From Sporothrix humicola (taxonomy: Eukaryota > Ascomycota > Sordariomycetes > Ophiostomatales > Ophiostomataceae): a stretch of DNA of 64,000 bases. The DNA is taken from positions 124,001-188,000 of the forward strand of contig WNYE01000021.1 in the NCBI GenBank assembly GCA_021396245.1, written 5' to 3'. Under the pieces are notes generated by a model. The model saw nothing but the letters and a program-made list of their open reading frames with translations. It made no database searches and was not told the DNA's origin. Made by a program: the position numbers and the translations under genes. Positions 12,880 through 22,534 of the stretch are shown here, one piece after another (the stretch's first letter is position 1; each line of letters begins with the position of its first letter).

Positions 12880-13016
12880 GTGGTTTGATAGGATTTAGAA
12901 CAGGTACATGACATATAGGCGGGCGTTATAAAAAGGGTATATTGTTCAGAGAATAAAATGTATTTCTCAAGCTGTAATCATAAGGGACAATCTATATACA
13001 TTCAGTGTCATAAAGC

Positions 13017-14549
13017 TCACATATCCCTCCGTTTCACCACACGAGGACTCTTGGAAATCATGTTGAAGATGACACTGCCAGTACCGTCATTATCGCCGTC
13101 GACATCGACACCGATTTCTGTCGGCGGTGCTCTTGACGCAGCGTCGTCGAAATGGGATCGAGGAGGCGGCTGGTGAGACTGGCGGATCGTCCGTTGTGAT
13201 ACTTCAGATGGCGCAGTTTTGGCCCGAGAAACTACTGTTTCGGCACGACGGGTAGCATCGTAGCGAACGAGGGCCATGTCATCTGGCGAGGTGGGAAGGT
13301 TGCCGTCTTGAACCGGGAGCTGGTCTTCTATGAAAGTGTGGTGGCTGGAAACAACAGTTTTGGGGAATGTTGTCGATTTTGAGGATGGGAGGAGGCGGGC
13401 AATTTCATGGTCAATCTTGCTGGGTGCGGTATCACTGCCTCCAGTTGTTGACTCGAGCCATGTTTCGACAGCCTTGGTGACTTTTTCTCGTTCGTCGGCA
13501 AAGACATCGGGTGTGTTGTCATGTTTCTCTGGTGACGATCGTGGTGCTTCTCGTGATGTTTCCGTATTCACTGGAACGGCCGCTCTTGACGGTAAAGTAT
13601 TTCCGAGCCTCTTCCGTAGAGTCTTGGTTAGAGAATAAATCAGACGTAAGATCACACCAAACAAGACACGCTGAAGGGCCATTGTGAGTCCATGACCAAA
13701 AGACGCAGCAGCCACATTCCGCAGCCATCCGTCATATAAAGCTCGAAGGCCGCCTGGATGACGCAGTGTCTTCCACAGCATTGACAAGATCTTGGTCTCG
13801 CCGTTGCCATTCTCGTCGGTCTCTATCAGTACTGGTCGCCGTCGTGCTGCTTCTGAAGCCGTGGCGGCTGCATACAGTGGAAACGTAATTCCAGTAGCAA
13901 TGGCCTTGCTCGTGGCTGCAAGAAGAAATGTTGTAACGGCAGCACTCAAACCGCTCGCCTGCTGTTGTCTTGATGCATGTCGTTTCCATTGCCTTTGTGC
14001 CACTGCTCGTGCCAACAACTCGTGAATACAGAATGTGAGGCCAGGGTCCAGCGCAAGAACAAGATCATCCTGAAGCGCTGATCGAGACCACCGGCTTTGC
14101 CGTGGAGGTTCTTGATACGGCGGCATTGGTGCTTGTGGATCAACAGCTGTGTCATTTTCGTGGTGCAAATCAAAGTCTTCTCTTGGACCTAACAATCGAG
14201 TGCAAACTGCAGCTGTGGCACCGACAAAGAATGCCTGTGTTGCCGCACTGCGAGTCAAGGCCGGAGATGGCCCATCGGGATGTTGTCGTCCGAGAAGACG
14301 TGGTCCTGCTGTTGCAGCCACATAGTAGGACAGGAAAAAGACAAAGCCGTTGCCTGCTGTTGTCGAAAGTTTTGTCGGTGTTGGTCCAACGATTCTGTCG
14401 GACGCAACAGCTCGGTCTGTAATAAATGTCGAGACAGTCGTCGCTGCTGAGCCAGATATGGCAAACGACGCCAGTTCTGAAAGCGTCATGTCGAACGTCG
14501 TGGCAATATTTTGATCAAGTGTCGATGTAAACAAAAGAATAGACGACAC
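13017..14549 (-). CDS. divergent mitochondrial-carrier (SLC25)-like membrane protein
   Basis: A single exon of 510 residues. The N-terminal segment (ELASFAISGSAATTVSTFIT), a middle segment (LLAATSKAIATGITFPLYAA) and a third (GGLRALYDGWLRNVAAASFG) follow the pattern of peroxisomal/mitochondrial carriers of the Ant1/PMP34 type in fungi. The usual PxDxxK/R signature after each odd helix is lost or badly altered, so transport activity is doubtful. The last 170 residues are polar and disordered. It converges with the NOSIP-type gene, with 137 bp between the two stop codons. The family call rests on a few segments, and the protein could be an unrelated multi-pass protein. Confidence 0.6.
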   Translation of the reverse strand: MSSILLFTSTLDQNIATTFDMTLSELASFAISGSAATTVSTFITDRAVASDRIVGPTPTKLSTTAGNGFVFFLSYYVAATAGPRLLGRQHPDGPSPALTRSAATQAFFVGATAAVCTRLLGPREDFDLHHENDTAVDPQAPMPPYQEPPRQSRWSRSALQDDLVLALDPGLTFCIHELLARAVAQRQWKRHASRQQQASGLSAAVTTFLLAATSKAIATGITFPLYAAATASEAARRRPVLIETDENGNGETKILSMLWKTLRHPGGLRALYDGWLRNVAAASFGHGLTMALQRVLFGVILRLIYSLTKTLRKRLGNTLPSRAAVPVNTETSREAPRSSPEKHDNTPDVFADEREKVTKAVETWLESTTGGSDTAPSKIDHEIARLLPSSKSTTFPKTVVSSHHTFIEDQLPVQDGNLPTSPDDMALVRYDATRRAETVVSRAKTAPSEVSQRTIRQSHQPPPRSHFDDAASRAPPTEIGVDVDGDNDGTGSVIFNMISKSPRVVKRRDM

Positions 14550-15589
14550 TGCAGGTCGAAATGACCTTCATATGCCACCGACAGCTTTTATATGAATTTC
14601 GAGAAGAAGCTCCGACTCTTCCTTTCCTTTTTCTCCTCTCTTTCTGCCCCAGCAACACCCTCCACTGTGCTGCATGGAGACCTGCCAGCCGCCCTGTCCA
14701 CAACTGTCCACCGCCCACAGGTGGCTATTGGTGGTATTGATGCTATTGGTGCCTTACAGCCCTGCTTTGTGGGGAATGGGTGAAGCTTCGTCACATTTTC
14801 GTCTCCATTGTGCTGTTTTGCATTGGACAAGACAGGGGTGTCGAGAATAGAGAAAGACGAGAAACAGGAAGGGAAGGAAAAGGCAGCTGTTCCGCCACTT
14901 GGTCGCCCCAGTTTCCTGCCGAGTCAACGTCGAAAACAGACAGTCAATCGTCAGTTCCTCACCGCATACATTATGGAGGGCGGGGCGTTGGATGCGACTG
15001 AAAGTCGACGTGGTTGGGTGCTGACGCCGGCCGCTGCGTTGGCACATGCTTTGTGCATGAGACAGAAAAAAGAAAGCAAAAAAAGACAAGAAAATAATAA
15101 GAGAATAGCTGTGAAAGAGACAAATCAACAACGGTTGGGGCCGCATCGCATCTTGCATTCTGCCTGGCCTCGTTGCCCAACCGGAACGCGCCCAATGCGA
15201 GTCGCGTGACAAGTGATACTTCGGTATCGAAAACGTGAATACTTGCGAAGTTGGGATAAACAACAATGCACACAGCGTACACTCAACAAACCTAATCACA
15301 AAAACAGACCGTAAAAAGAAGTCCAAAAAATAATAATGAAACATGGTATTTGCATCATGAACCCATCCAATAATAAAACTACAAAAAACCACCGAATTTT
15401 GCCAAACAGATTCCGACGTCTGAACGCCCAATGCGCCAACCCAAGATGCCAATTGTATAAACACAGGACAAATGAAAGAGTACAAAAACAAGAAAGAGGG
15501 GTATGAACAAGAAACAGGCGCAACATCTGGACATCATCTCAACGTCACTTGGTAGACTTTTTGGTAGACTTTCGCGGGGCTCGTTTTCG
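14550..15589. other. intergenic region, no supported gene
   Basis: A minus-strand open frame of 245 codons covers much of this stretch. It is rich in Phe, Leu and Ser from T-rich DNA and has no domain or homology I recognise. The left end holds the promoter of the carrier-like gene and the right end the 3' region of the Sgf73 gene. Confidence 0.6.
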
Positions 15590-17247
15590 CTAAGCACGGC
15601 CTGCCACGGGAACTGGTCTTTGTGTCGTTGACGGGCTGCTGTGATTCCGCATCCCTGGCGGTGGCGACGACGACGATGGCGTTGCCGGCACAGGTATTGG
15701 CGTCGTCGACGTGACTGTGGGCGGCGGCACGGGCGTTGTGGACATGGCGCGGCCTGCAGACGCTGGCACTGCCGGCGGCATCATAGTCGTTAGCATATCG
15801 ACATCCGGCTCGCCCATGGCATCCTCGCTGTCGGCCAAACTCGGGTGGTCGTCGGGGAGTTTCTGCGCTCCGTAGCCGCGCACTCCAAAGATGTTGACAC
15901 GCCCGCCGTTTGTCGCCGTGTTGAGCTGCTCAAACAGTCGAGCCAGCTGGTACTGCCGCTTGATGGGAGCAAACGCAGGTTGTGGCACCACTGGCCTTGG
16001 CCGCCAGTTGGCCAAAGAGTTCATCACTGTCGCCGCCTCCTCGTCCGAGTCGATGTTGCCGCTGTTAGGGTCCTCTTCCTCCTCTGCCGGTGCGCTGGCA
16101 TCGATGGCCGCCTCTGCAGATAATGGTTAGCACATGTAGCACGAAAGATAAATGTCTTGAGTGCGGTTGAACTTACTCTGCTGCTTAGCCTGGTTCTTCT
16201 TCTGGTATGCAGCTAAAAGCATGTCGTATGGCAGCGAACGGCCGGGGACGGCACGCTTTGCACCCATCGAGTGGCTCTTGCATGTCAATGACCGCGCGCA
16301 AGGCTGGCCATTCGGCAAAATGACACCGCATTGTCTCTCGACATCCACAGGGCCCTTTGGCTTGGCCGTCTTGGGCTTCGCCTCTTCCTTCTTCTTCTTC
16401 TTGGGTGCTGCCTTTTCGATTTCAGCCTCGGCCTTGCGCTTCTTGTTTGCCGTTGCGCCAGCCTTGTCGGCGGCTGCCTCGGCCTTCTTGGCTGCTGCTG
16501 TCGTCTTCTTGCCCTTGCCGCTTGGTGTGCCTGTCGCACCCTTCTTGTCGCCGCCACCCTCGTCGCTGTCGCTTGAGTCGTCGTCCTTGTCGCGGCCCTC
16601 CGCCTTGCGCTGCGCCTCTTCTTCGTCGCGCTGCTGCTGCTCACGCGCCCGGTCGCGCGCCTCCTTTGCCTCCTTCTTCCGTTGTGCCTTTTCCTTCTTC
16701 ACTTTCAGGCAGGCTGCAATGTGCTGCTTTGCGGCCGTCGCCAGCACACTCTTCTTGCAGTGCTTGCACATTTGTAGATTCAGCGCGTCTTCGAGAGGTC
16801 GGCCGGTAGCAAACGTCTCGCGGGCGGTTTCGTCGAGTTGGTTGACAACGGGGCTTGGCGACGGCGCCGGGATGGCCGAGCTGGCGTTCTTGCCCTTCTT
16901 CTTCTCTTCTGCAAAGTGTTAGCACCTGGCTCCATGAAGGTATCCCATAAAAGTCTCCCAATATCTGCCTCCAGGTCCTCCCACTTACGATCCACAAAGG
17001 TCCCCTCTTTCCAGTTGCCGGGCTGGTTGTGCTTTGGCGGCGGCTTCTTGAGCTTGATGATGCCGCTCGACTTTGTTGTGCTGCCGCCGTCTTTGCTGTC
17101 CTTGGCCTTGTCCTTCTTTGATGCCACCTTGATCGTTCCCTCCTCATCCGTCGCCTTTACTTTCGGCGTCCCGGACGCGCCGGCCTTTTTGCCGGCCGGC
17201 GTCGCGGGCGCTGGCGAGGACGACATGCCCTTGCGCGCGTCCGACAT
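15590..17247 (-). CDS. SGF73: SAGA deubiquitinase-module subunit Sgf73 (ataxin-7 homologue)
   Basis: Anchors the H2B deubiquitinase module to the SAGA coactivator. Exons 17247-16989, 16908-16177 and 16113-15590 give 504 residues with frame kept at both joins. Near residues 75-95 is an acidic/aromatic N-terminal stretch. After the first intron comes the small zinc finger CKHCKKSVL...HIAAC that binds the deubiquitinase. A long Lys/Ala/Glu-rich linker follows. The SCA7 domain then starts at VDVERQCGVILPNGQPCARS and continues with CKSHSMGAKRAVPGRSLPYD, the ataxin-7 fold. The C-terminal exon contains ANWRPRP and a Tyr/Gln-rich segment, then a Thr/Pro-rich tail. The nearest gene on the same strand is RPB11, 740 bp upstream; both act in polymerase II transcription, though linkage may be chance. 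Confidence 0.93.
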
Positions 17248-17989
17248 GATGGGTGGGAGGTGTAGTCAGTCGCTGTAAGGTGTGTTGGATGGATTAGGTG
17301 GGTGTGTCGCGATTCGTAATGCGCTTTATATCGCCGTTTGTCGCTTGATGATACTGATATCCGGTCGACGGCGCGCACTGTTGTCGATGAAATTTGATAG
17401 TTTTTGATAAGAATCGAATTGATGCACGCGACTCCAAAGTCGCCGGTTAGACGGACAGAGTCGACAAGATGGATCCCGCGCGATGATCTGATGGTCGTCG
17501 TTGGCGCACGAGGTTCACAAACGACAGCCCGATTGCCGGTGGATTTGGTATGAAAGAGGGAGGAGTCCTAGTGTGGATCTTTATCAGCAGTTGCCTTGTG
17601 GTTCATTTGGCTTATCGCCACAAAATCTTTTTGTCACGTGACATAATTACTAATCATTATCCTATCTCAAATCCCCTACGAAGGACAAAGACAGACCAAA
17701 AGACAAAAGATATCGCCGCATTCAGTATATGCTTTGGCTATCAATTATTATTTTGATTTTGCCTCAGAACGCCTGCTCCAAGTAGTATAGTATGTACAGT
17801 TCTGAACCGCAGAAAAAAAGTCGGCTTTTGGTACTTTTCGTTTCCGCATCACGACCCTCCGGAACGCCAAAAAGAAGAAAGAGCAAAGGAAAAAGAAGAC
17901 GTAATAGAACCCCAAAAAGAGCAGCAAGACAGAACTTCACAGAAAATCAAGACACGCAGTCCAACATCGCTCGCCGGCCTCGCTCTTCC
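17248..17989. other. intergenic: SGF73 promoter and RPB11 3' region
   Basis: No gene is supported. The sequence includes an AT-rich block around 17630-17800 and no long open frame with recognisable content. Confidence 0.6.
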
Positions 17990-19154
17990 TCACAAGCCGC
18001 CGTTCGCGCCCTGGTTTTGCTCGCCAACCGTCGCCATGCGCCGCAGCTCGTACTCGCGCGTGAACTCGCGGCTCAGATGGCCTAGAGATGCAACCAGCTG
18101 CTTGCACACCTCGACAATCGCTTCTTTTGGCGTAATGGTGCCGTCTGTTTGCACGCGGAGCAAGACCTCTGCCACATTAGGGTGCGCGACTGAAAGTTGT
18201 CAGTGTACAGTTGCCGCCGAAAAAGAAGAGGAAATCGAAAAGAAAGCCCAAGGGGTGGAAAACACACTCTTATAGCCTGCCATCAGTACTTTCGGGTGCA
18301 TCTTCAGATGCTCCGCAAGGAGGTTGCCCAGCGTGTGGTCTTCCTTCTTCATCAGAAAGTCTGACGTGTTCGCCATGCCTGCGATGTGTTAGAGCCTGCC
18401 AAACGCCCAAATAGAAGCCATCGTACAGGTGGGGGAAAACCTACCGGCGAACGGCGTCTCGGAAATCTTCTTCTCGCCATCGGCGAGGATGAACAGCTCA
18501 AATCTGGGAACATAGTTAGAGACCGTAACTCATATGATGCTGGTAACCGTCTATGCCTCCTCGCAGTGTGCACAACCTAAGGGGGACGTTGTTGTGGAAG
18601 ACGCGGCGGGTTCCGTCTTGGTCCCGGCGTTTGGGCGGCATGTTGTGATGGGATGCAGTGCGATGGAGAAGAAGCAGGAAAGCAGGGGAGGTTATGTAGA
18701 TGTCACGATGGGATCCCAGAACGGAAAACAAGTGGAAAGAGCAAAATAACAGAAGGCGCAAACATCGCCCGCCTGATGCCGTCAAGTAAGGAAGGAGCGA
18801 CCGCTCGCTCTTTCCCTCCCGGGCAGCGAGCAAATCTAAGCGCAGGAACCCTGAAAAGAAGCTCCTGCCACCTTCGTCCCACGTTGCTCTTTCCACGAGA
18901 ATTCCAAGCCGTAGCTTCCCAAGCTCATGGTTACCATCACAGAGCTGCCGCCCAACTCCCGCCTTCCACTTTCGCCTCACTTGAAGCCCACCTCCGTTAC
19001 AGCCTGCGTTATATTCCAGCCCAAAGTGCACCGCGCATCACCAAAACGAGGACAAGTCACAATAGAAAGCAAAAGTAAACTCAGAATAACCGGCGTCGGT
19101 GCTGCGCAGCAGCCGCCGGCCAAGATTAACCACGTACCTGTCGGGGGCGTTCAT
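17990..19154 (-). CDS. RPB11: RNA polymerase II subunit Rpb11, four exons
   Basis: Rpb11 pairs with Rpb3 to form the alpha-like platform that nucleates polymerase II assembly. Exons 19154-19138, 18503-18445, 18378-18268 and 18189-17990 give 128 residues, close to the yeast length of 120. The first coding exon is 17 nt and encodes MNAPD plus part of Arg. After a 634-nt intron the next exon gives FELFILADGEKKISETPFAG. The alpha-motif follows: KKEDHTLGNLLAEHLKMHP and then GYKIAHPNVAEVLLRVQTDG. All three joins are needed for this conserved sequence, which makes the model strong despite the long intron. The third donor is GTGTGT, weaker than the others. Confidence 0.93.
18504..19137 (-). other. 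634-nt intron 1 of RPB11
   Basis: Far longer than the other introns in the window (about 50-90 nt). Its ends are GTACGTG and CCCAG. The plus strand of this intron contains an open frame of about 97 codons from an ATG at 18927, without recognisable domains. No RNA gene was recognised inside it by eye, but a small nucleolar RNA cannot be excluded without a covariance search. Confidence 0.8.
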
Positions 19155-20065
19155 ATCTGCTACCCGATATTGGATTCAAGCAACGGGGAAGGGCGAGTCG
19201 CCGAGGAGCTCCGTCGATGAGCTGTAAGAGGGTGAGATGAGAGTCGTGCAACTAGATGCCGGTGATGTATTCGTGTGGTGGTAATAACGTTGTTTCAGCG
19301 ATGCTGTAAAAATGATGAAGTATCCAAGATGTTAGTAGTTTGAAGAAGGGAGGTTTCGATTTGGGAAGCGCCAGCCAGAAAGCGGCGCGAGGCTTCGATA
19401 AAAAATTGGGGAAGGTGGTGGCGGCCAGTTCCAGCGCGTGCTTGCTGAATGAATAACCCCACTTTTCCGCCTTCCACCAAAAACGGCAAGGCTAACTCCC
19501 TAACAAATCACATCGTTTTCAGACGACATCTCTTTTGGATGGTTACATAAACGACACAAAACGTAGCACTTAGCACTTTGTAGATTTGTCAAAGACATTA
19601 TTGAAAACTGCAGGTAGCTATGGAATACAAGTACATTGCCCTTCGGGCAGCTTATGATAGGTGATGGCTGAGGGCAGGCTACCGCCACAATGAAATCCCA
19701 ATGCAAAAGAGATCGAATAAAAAACGAAACAAGAAGAACGCAGGCCTTCGATCTATAGATTAATTCATTCAATCCAATAACCAAAAACTGACAATAGCAA
19801 AGGTCCGCTGAAGCTAGGCCTCGCTTAACTGGTAGATAAGAAATGATGGGCCAGAAGTAGATTTGCCCCAAATGCCTTGCAGAGAGAAAAGTGAGACGCA
19901 CGAATGCAGACTGAAAGAAACATATGCAGAGACAACACTGGTAGAGAAAACTGCAGAGGACGGAAATAACGAAATAATAGACCAAAAAAAAGAGGGAGAT
20001 CAAATACAAGCATCTAGTGCCGTGGTCATAGTGTTGAAACAGGCGTCATAACCGCTGCTTATTGT
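19155..20065. other. intergenic: RPB11 promoter and AVT3-type gene 3' region
   Basis: No gene is supported. A minus-strand open frame of 169 codons (19500-20009) is rich in Phe/Leu/Cys from T-rich DNA and is probably the 3' region of the transporter gene. Confidence 0.6.
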
Positions 20066-22534
20066 TTATTTGCTGTCGCAGTAGCCGGGAACGACAGGCT
20101 CGGTCGACGAGTTGGCCCAGCTCAAGACGGTCAAGCTAGTCGTGTAGGCCATGGCGATGAAGCCAAAGATGCAGAGGGCGATGTCGCTAATCTTCCAGAG
20201 CTTGCTGCGGGCAACAGCCTTGTAGTGCAGCAGCGGCGGGTAGATGTACACCAGCGGTATGCAGGCAAAGTTACCAACAAGGGCCACGAACTTATCGAGG
20301 TTGTTAGCACCGCCCCAGGCAATAGCCGCGCAGGCGGCCACGACAAAGAAGCGGAAGGCGTTCTTCTGCCACTTGATGTACGGGTTGTACTTGCCGCTGC
20401 GCGTAAACAGGCCGTTCTCGGTAATGCGGATGGCCGGGAAGATCTGTAGCGGCGTCGACAGAAGAATGGCCAGCGAGTACAGGAACTGCACACTATTGAC
20501 CCAGCGGCTGCCCTGGGGCAGGTTCAGCAGCACCACCGTCTCCGTCTTGGAGCCGTAGGCGGCGTACGAAACAGCGCCCATGGTGATGAACAGCGTCGTG
20601 ATAATGATCATGACAGCGAACATGACCTTGGGGAACTTCTCGGGGTGGCGCATCGACTCCTGGATGGGGATAATAAGGCCGATACCCTCAAATGTGAAGA
20701 TGGCGGTGCCGATAAAGAGCGTCCAGCTGTCCTTATTGAACATGATAATGTCGGCCAGGCCAAACTTGTCAATCGTCAGGATATCATAGTAGAACAGGTA
20801 TGCAAGGCCAATAACGATGAATGCGTCAGCAATGAGCGCCGTGAAGCCCAGCTTGCTGATGTCACGCAGGAGCGAGAAGGGCAAGAAGATGACCATCTGC
20901 ATCAGGATCAGGTACGGAGTCGGGATGAGCGTCTTGCAGTCGGTGACAGCAAGAATGAAAGCTTGCAGGTTGGCCGAGGTGAAGACAATATATGCAGCCA
21001 CAAAGCCAACCTGGCTGATGACAATCGACGTCAAAATCATGAACCGCAGCCATTTGCCGTACAGGATGCCGCCAATGTCACCAAACGAGCCCTCCACCTT
21101 GAGACGAGTCGTCACAAGCAGCACGAAGCAGTAGTAACTTAGTGCCGCCACGAACAACAGTACCAGGTTACTGAATAGCATACCGCCGTTGAGGTATGCA
21201 CGTGGCAGGAACAGCACGCCCGTGCCGACAAACGACTTGAGCAGCACGGCGGCGGCGCTCATGGGGCTCGCTTTCCCGCTGCCACCACGCGTCTTGCGTC
21301 TCCGTCTCCGGCGGGAGGGCGTCAGGAGTGCGCTATCCTCCATCGGCTCACGCTCGTCGTCAGAGCTGCCACTACCCTCGCTGCTGCAGTACTCGCCATC
21401 ATCAAGATCCTGGCCTGACAGGTCGTCGCCCGACGAGAAGTATTCGCCAGGGTTGAGCACCTCATCGTCCTCCTCCAGCTCTTCACCCGCAAAGTGGCCG
21501 TAGATGGACAGGAACTCGAGGAAGCTCGACGTGAACAGAGCCGGCTGCTGCTGTGGTGCACCGTGATGGTGATGGTGGTGGTGGTGACCGCCGTTCGGCG
21601 CACTGCCATTCTCGCCGTCGTCTAATGTGCCATATCCATCCTCGGCCGTACGGCGCAGGTAGTTTCTGCGGAAACCGCCCGGCACTTTGATCGTGTTGAT
21701 GTCGAGCACCTCGCTCTCCGGCTCGGGCCGCGGCATTGTAAAACTCTTGCTGCGGTGCACCTTGTTCGTCGCCTCTTCCGTCCACTTGTAGATCGGTCTT
21801 GTGATGTCACCACCTTGCAGACGCAGACTGGAGAATTCGTCATCGTCAATGCCTGAAGCGCCCACAGCACCAACGGAATCTGTGTCACCACCCGCAATGC
21901 TATCTGCACCGCCTGCAGGCTGCTTCCCTTTGGAGTCGACTGCGTTGTCCGAAATGCTGGCTGCGTCGGTCCGCTGCACCAAGTGTCGCCGCACAATCTC
22001 GGGGTCTTCGTAGGCGCCGCTTGTGCTTGTGTGCCGTTGTTGTCTTGAGTCAAAAGAGCCAAAGTTTGTGGGTGTAAGGCCGGTGCCGCCAACAGATGGC
22101 GTTGTGCTAAAGTTTGTCGGGGCTGCAGCAGTTGTCGAGACGCCAGCGGCCGATGAAGGCGAAGCAGCACGAACAGGAGGTGTTCCGAACCGCGGAGGAG
22201 ACGTGCCGATCGAGTTAGAGAGTGCCATGGCCAGAGCAGAGACACCTGGGCCTGCTGGGTGCGAAGCACCAGACGCACTGCCGCCCGCGAGAGGAGTCAT
22301 GTTGCCCGAGGGCGACCATCGTCCCGAGCCCCGACGGGCACCGACGCCAGCGGCAGATGCAGGTGATGTGCCAAGGTTCTGGACGGGATTTGCGAGGCGG
22401 GCAGTCGTATCAGCTCGTGGCACAGAGGTACCGAGAGACCGCGCACGAAATGAACCGATCGGGGAAGAAGAGAGGAGGGCCGCATTTGCATTCGAGGGCT
22501 GCGGAGCCGGCGAGCTCTGCCCTTTGTCGCTCAT
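20066..22534 (-). CDS. Avt3/Avt4-type vacuolar amino-acid transporter
   Basis: A single exon of 822 residues. Residues 1 to about 420 are cytosolic and disordered, with Ala/Ser/Pro-rich parts, a run of eight His near residue 317 and acidic clusters around 345-400, then a basic patch RRRRRRKTRGG. From about residue 425 the amino-acid/auxin permease domain begins with SAAAVLLKSFVGTGVLFLPR, the classical first helix of this family, followed by about ten more membrane segments to the C-terminus. GIGLIIPIQESMRHPEKFP marks the sixth helix region, as in Avt3/Avt4. Yeast homologues export neutral amino acids from the vacuole and are used during nitrogen starvation; the substrate here is inferred. Confidence 0.9.
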   Translation of the reverse strand: MSDKGQSSPAPQPSNANAALLSSSPIGSFRARSLGTSVPRADTTARLANPVQNLGTSPASAAGVGARRGSGRWSPSGNMTPLAGGSASGASHPAGPGVSALAMALSNSIGTSPPRFGTPPVRAASPSSAAGVSTTAAAPTNFSTTPSVGGTGLTPTNFGSFDSRQQRHTSTSGAYEDPEIVRRHLVQRTDAASISDNAVDSKGKQPAGGADSIAGGDTDSVGAVGASGIDDDEFSSLRLQGGDITRPIYKWTEEATNKVHRSKSFTMPRPEPESEVLDINTIKVPGGFRRNYLRRTAEDGYGTLDDGENGSAPNGGHHHHHHHHGAPQQQPALFTSSFLEFLSIYGHFAGEELEEDDEVLNPGEYFSSGDDLSGQDLDDGEYCSSEGSGSSDDEREPMEDSALLTPSRRRRRRKTRGGSGKASPMSAAAVLLKSFVGTGVLFLPRAYLNGGMLFSNLVLLFVAALSYYCFVLLVTTRLKVEGSFGDIGGILYGKWLRFMILTSIVISQVGFVAAYIVFTSANLQAFILAVTDCKTLIPTPYLILMQMVIFLPFSLLRDISKLGFTALIADAFIVIGLAYLFYYDILTIDKFGLADIIMFNKDSWTLFIGTAIFTFEGIGLIIPIQESMRHPEKFPKVMFAVMIIITTLFITMGAVSYAAYGSKTETVVLLNLPQGSRWVNSVQFLYSLAILLSTPLQIFPAIRITENGLFTRSGKYNPYIKWQKNAFRFFVVAACAAIAWGGANNLDKFVALVGNFACIPLVYIYPPLLHYKAVARSKLWKISDIALCIFGFIAMAYTTSLTVLSWANSSTEPVVPGYCDSK

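Noticed and set aside
14754..15491. Minus-strand frame of 245 codons rich in Phe, Leu and Ser
   Set aside because: It arises from A/T-rich untranslated DNA, has no domain, and covers the likely promoter and 3' regions of neighbouring genes.
18927..19220. Plus-strand frame inside RPB11 intron 1
   Set aside because: No recognisable domain, and it overlaps the first RPB11 exon and the splice sites needed for a conserved protein.
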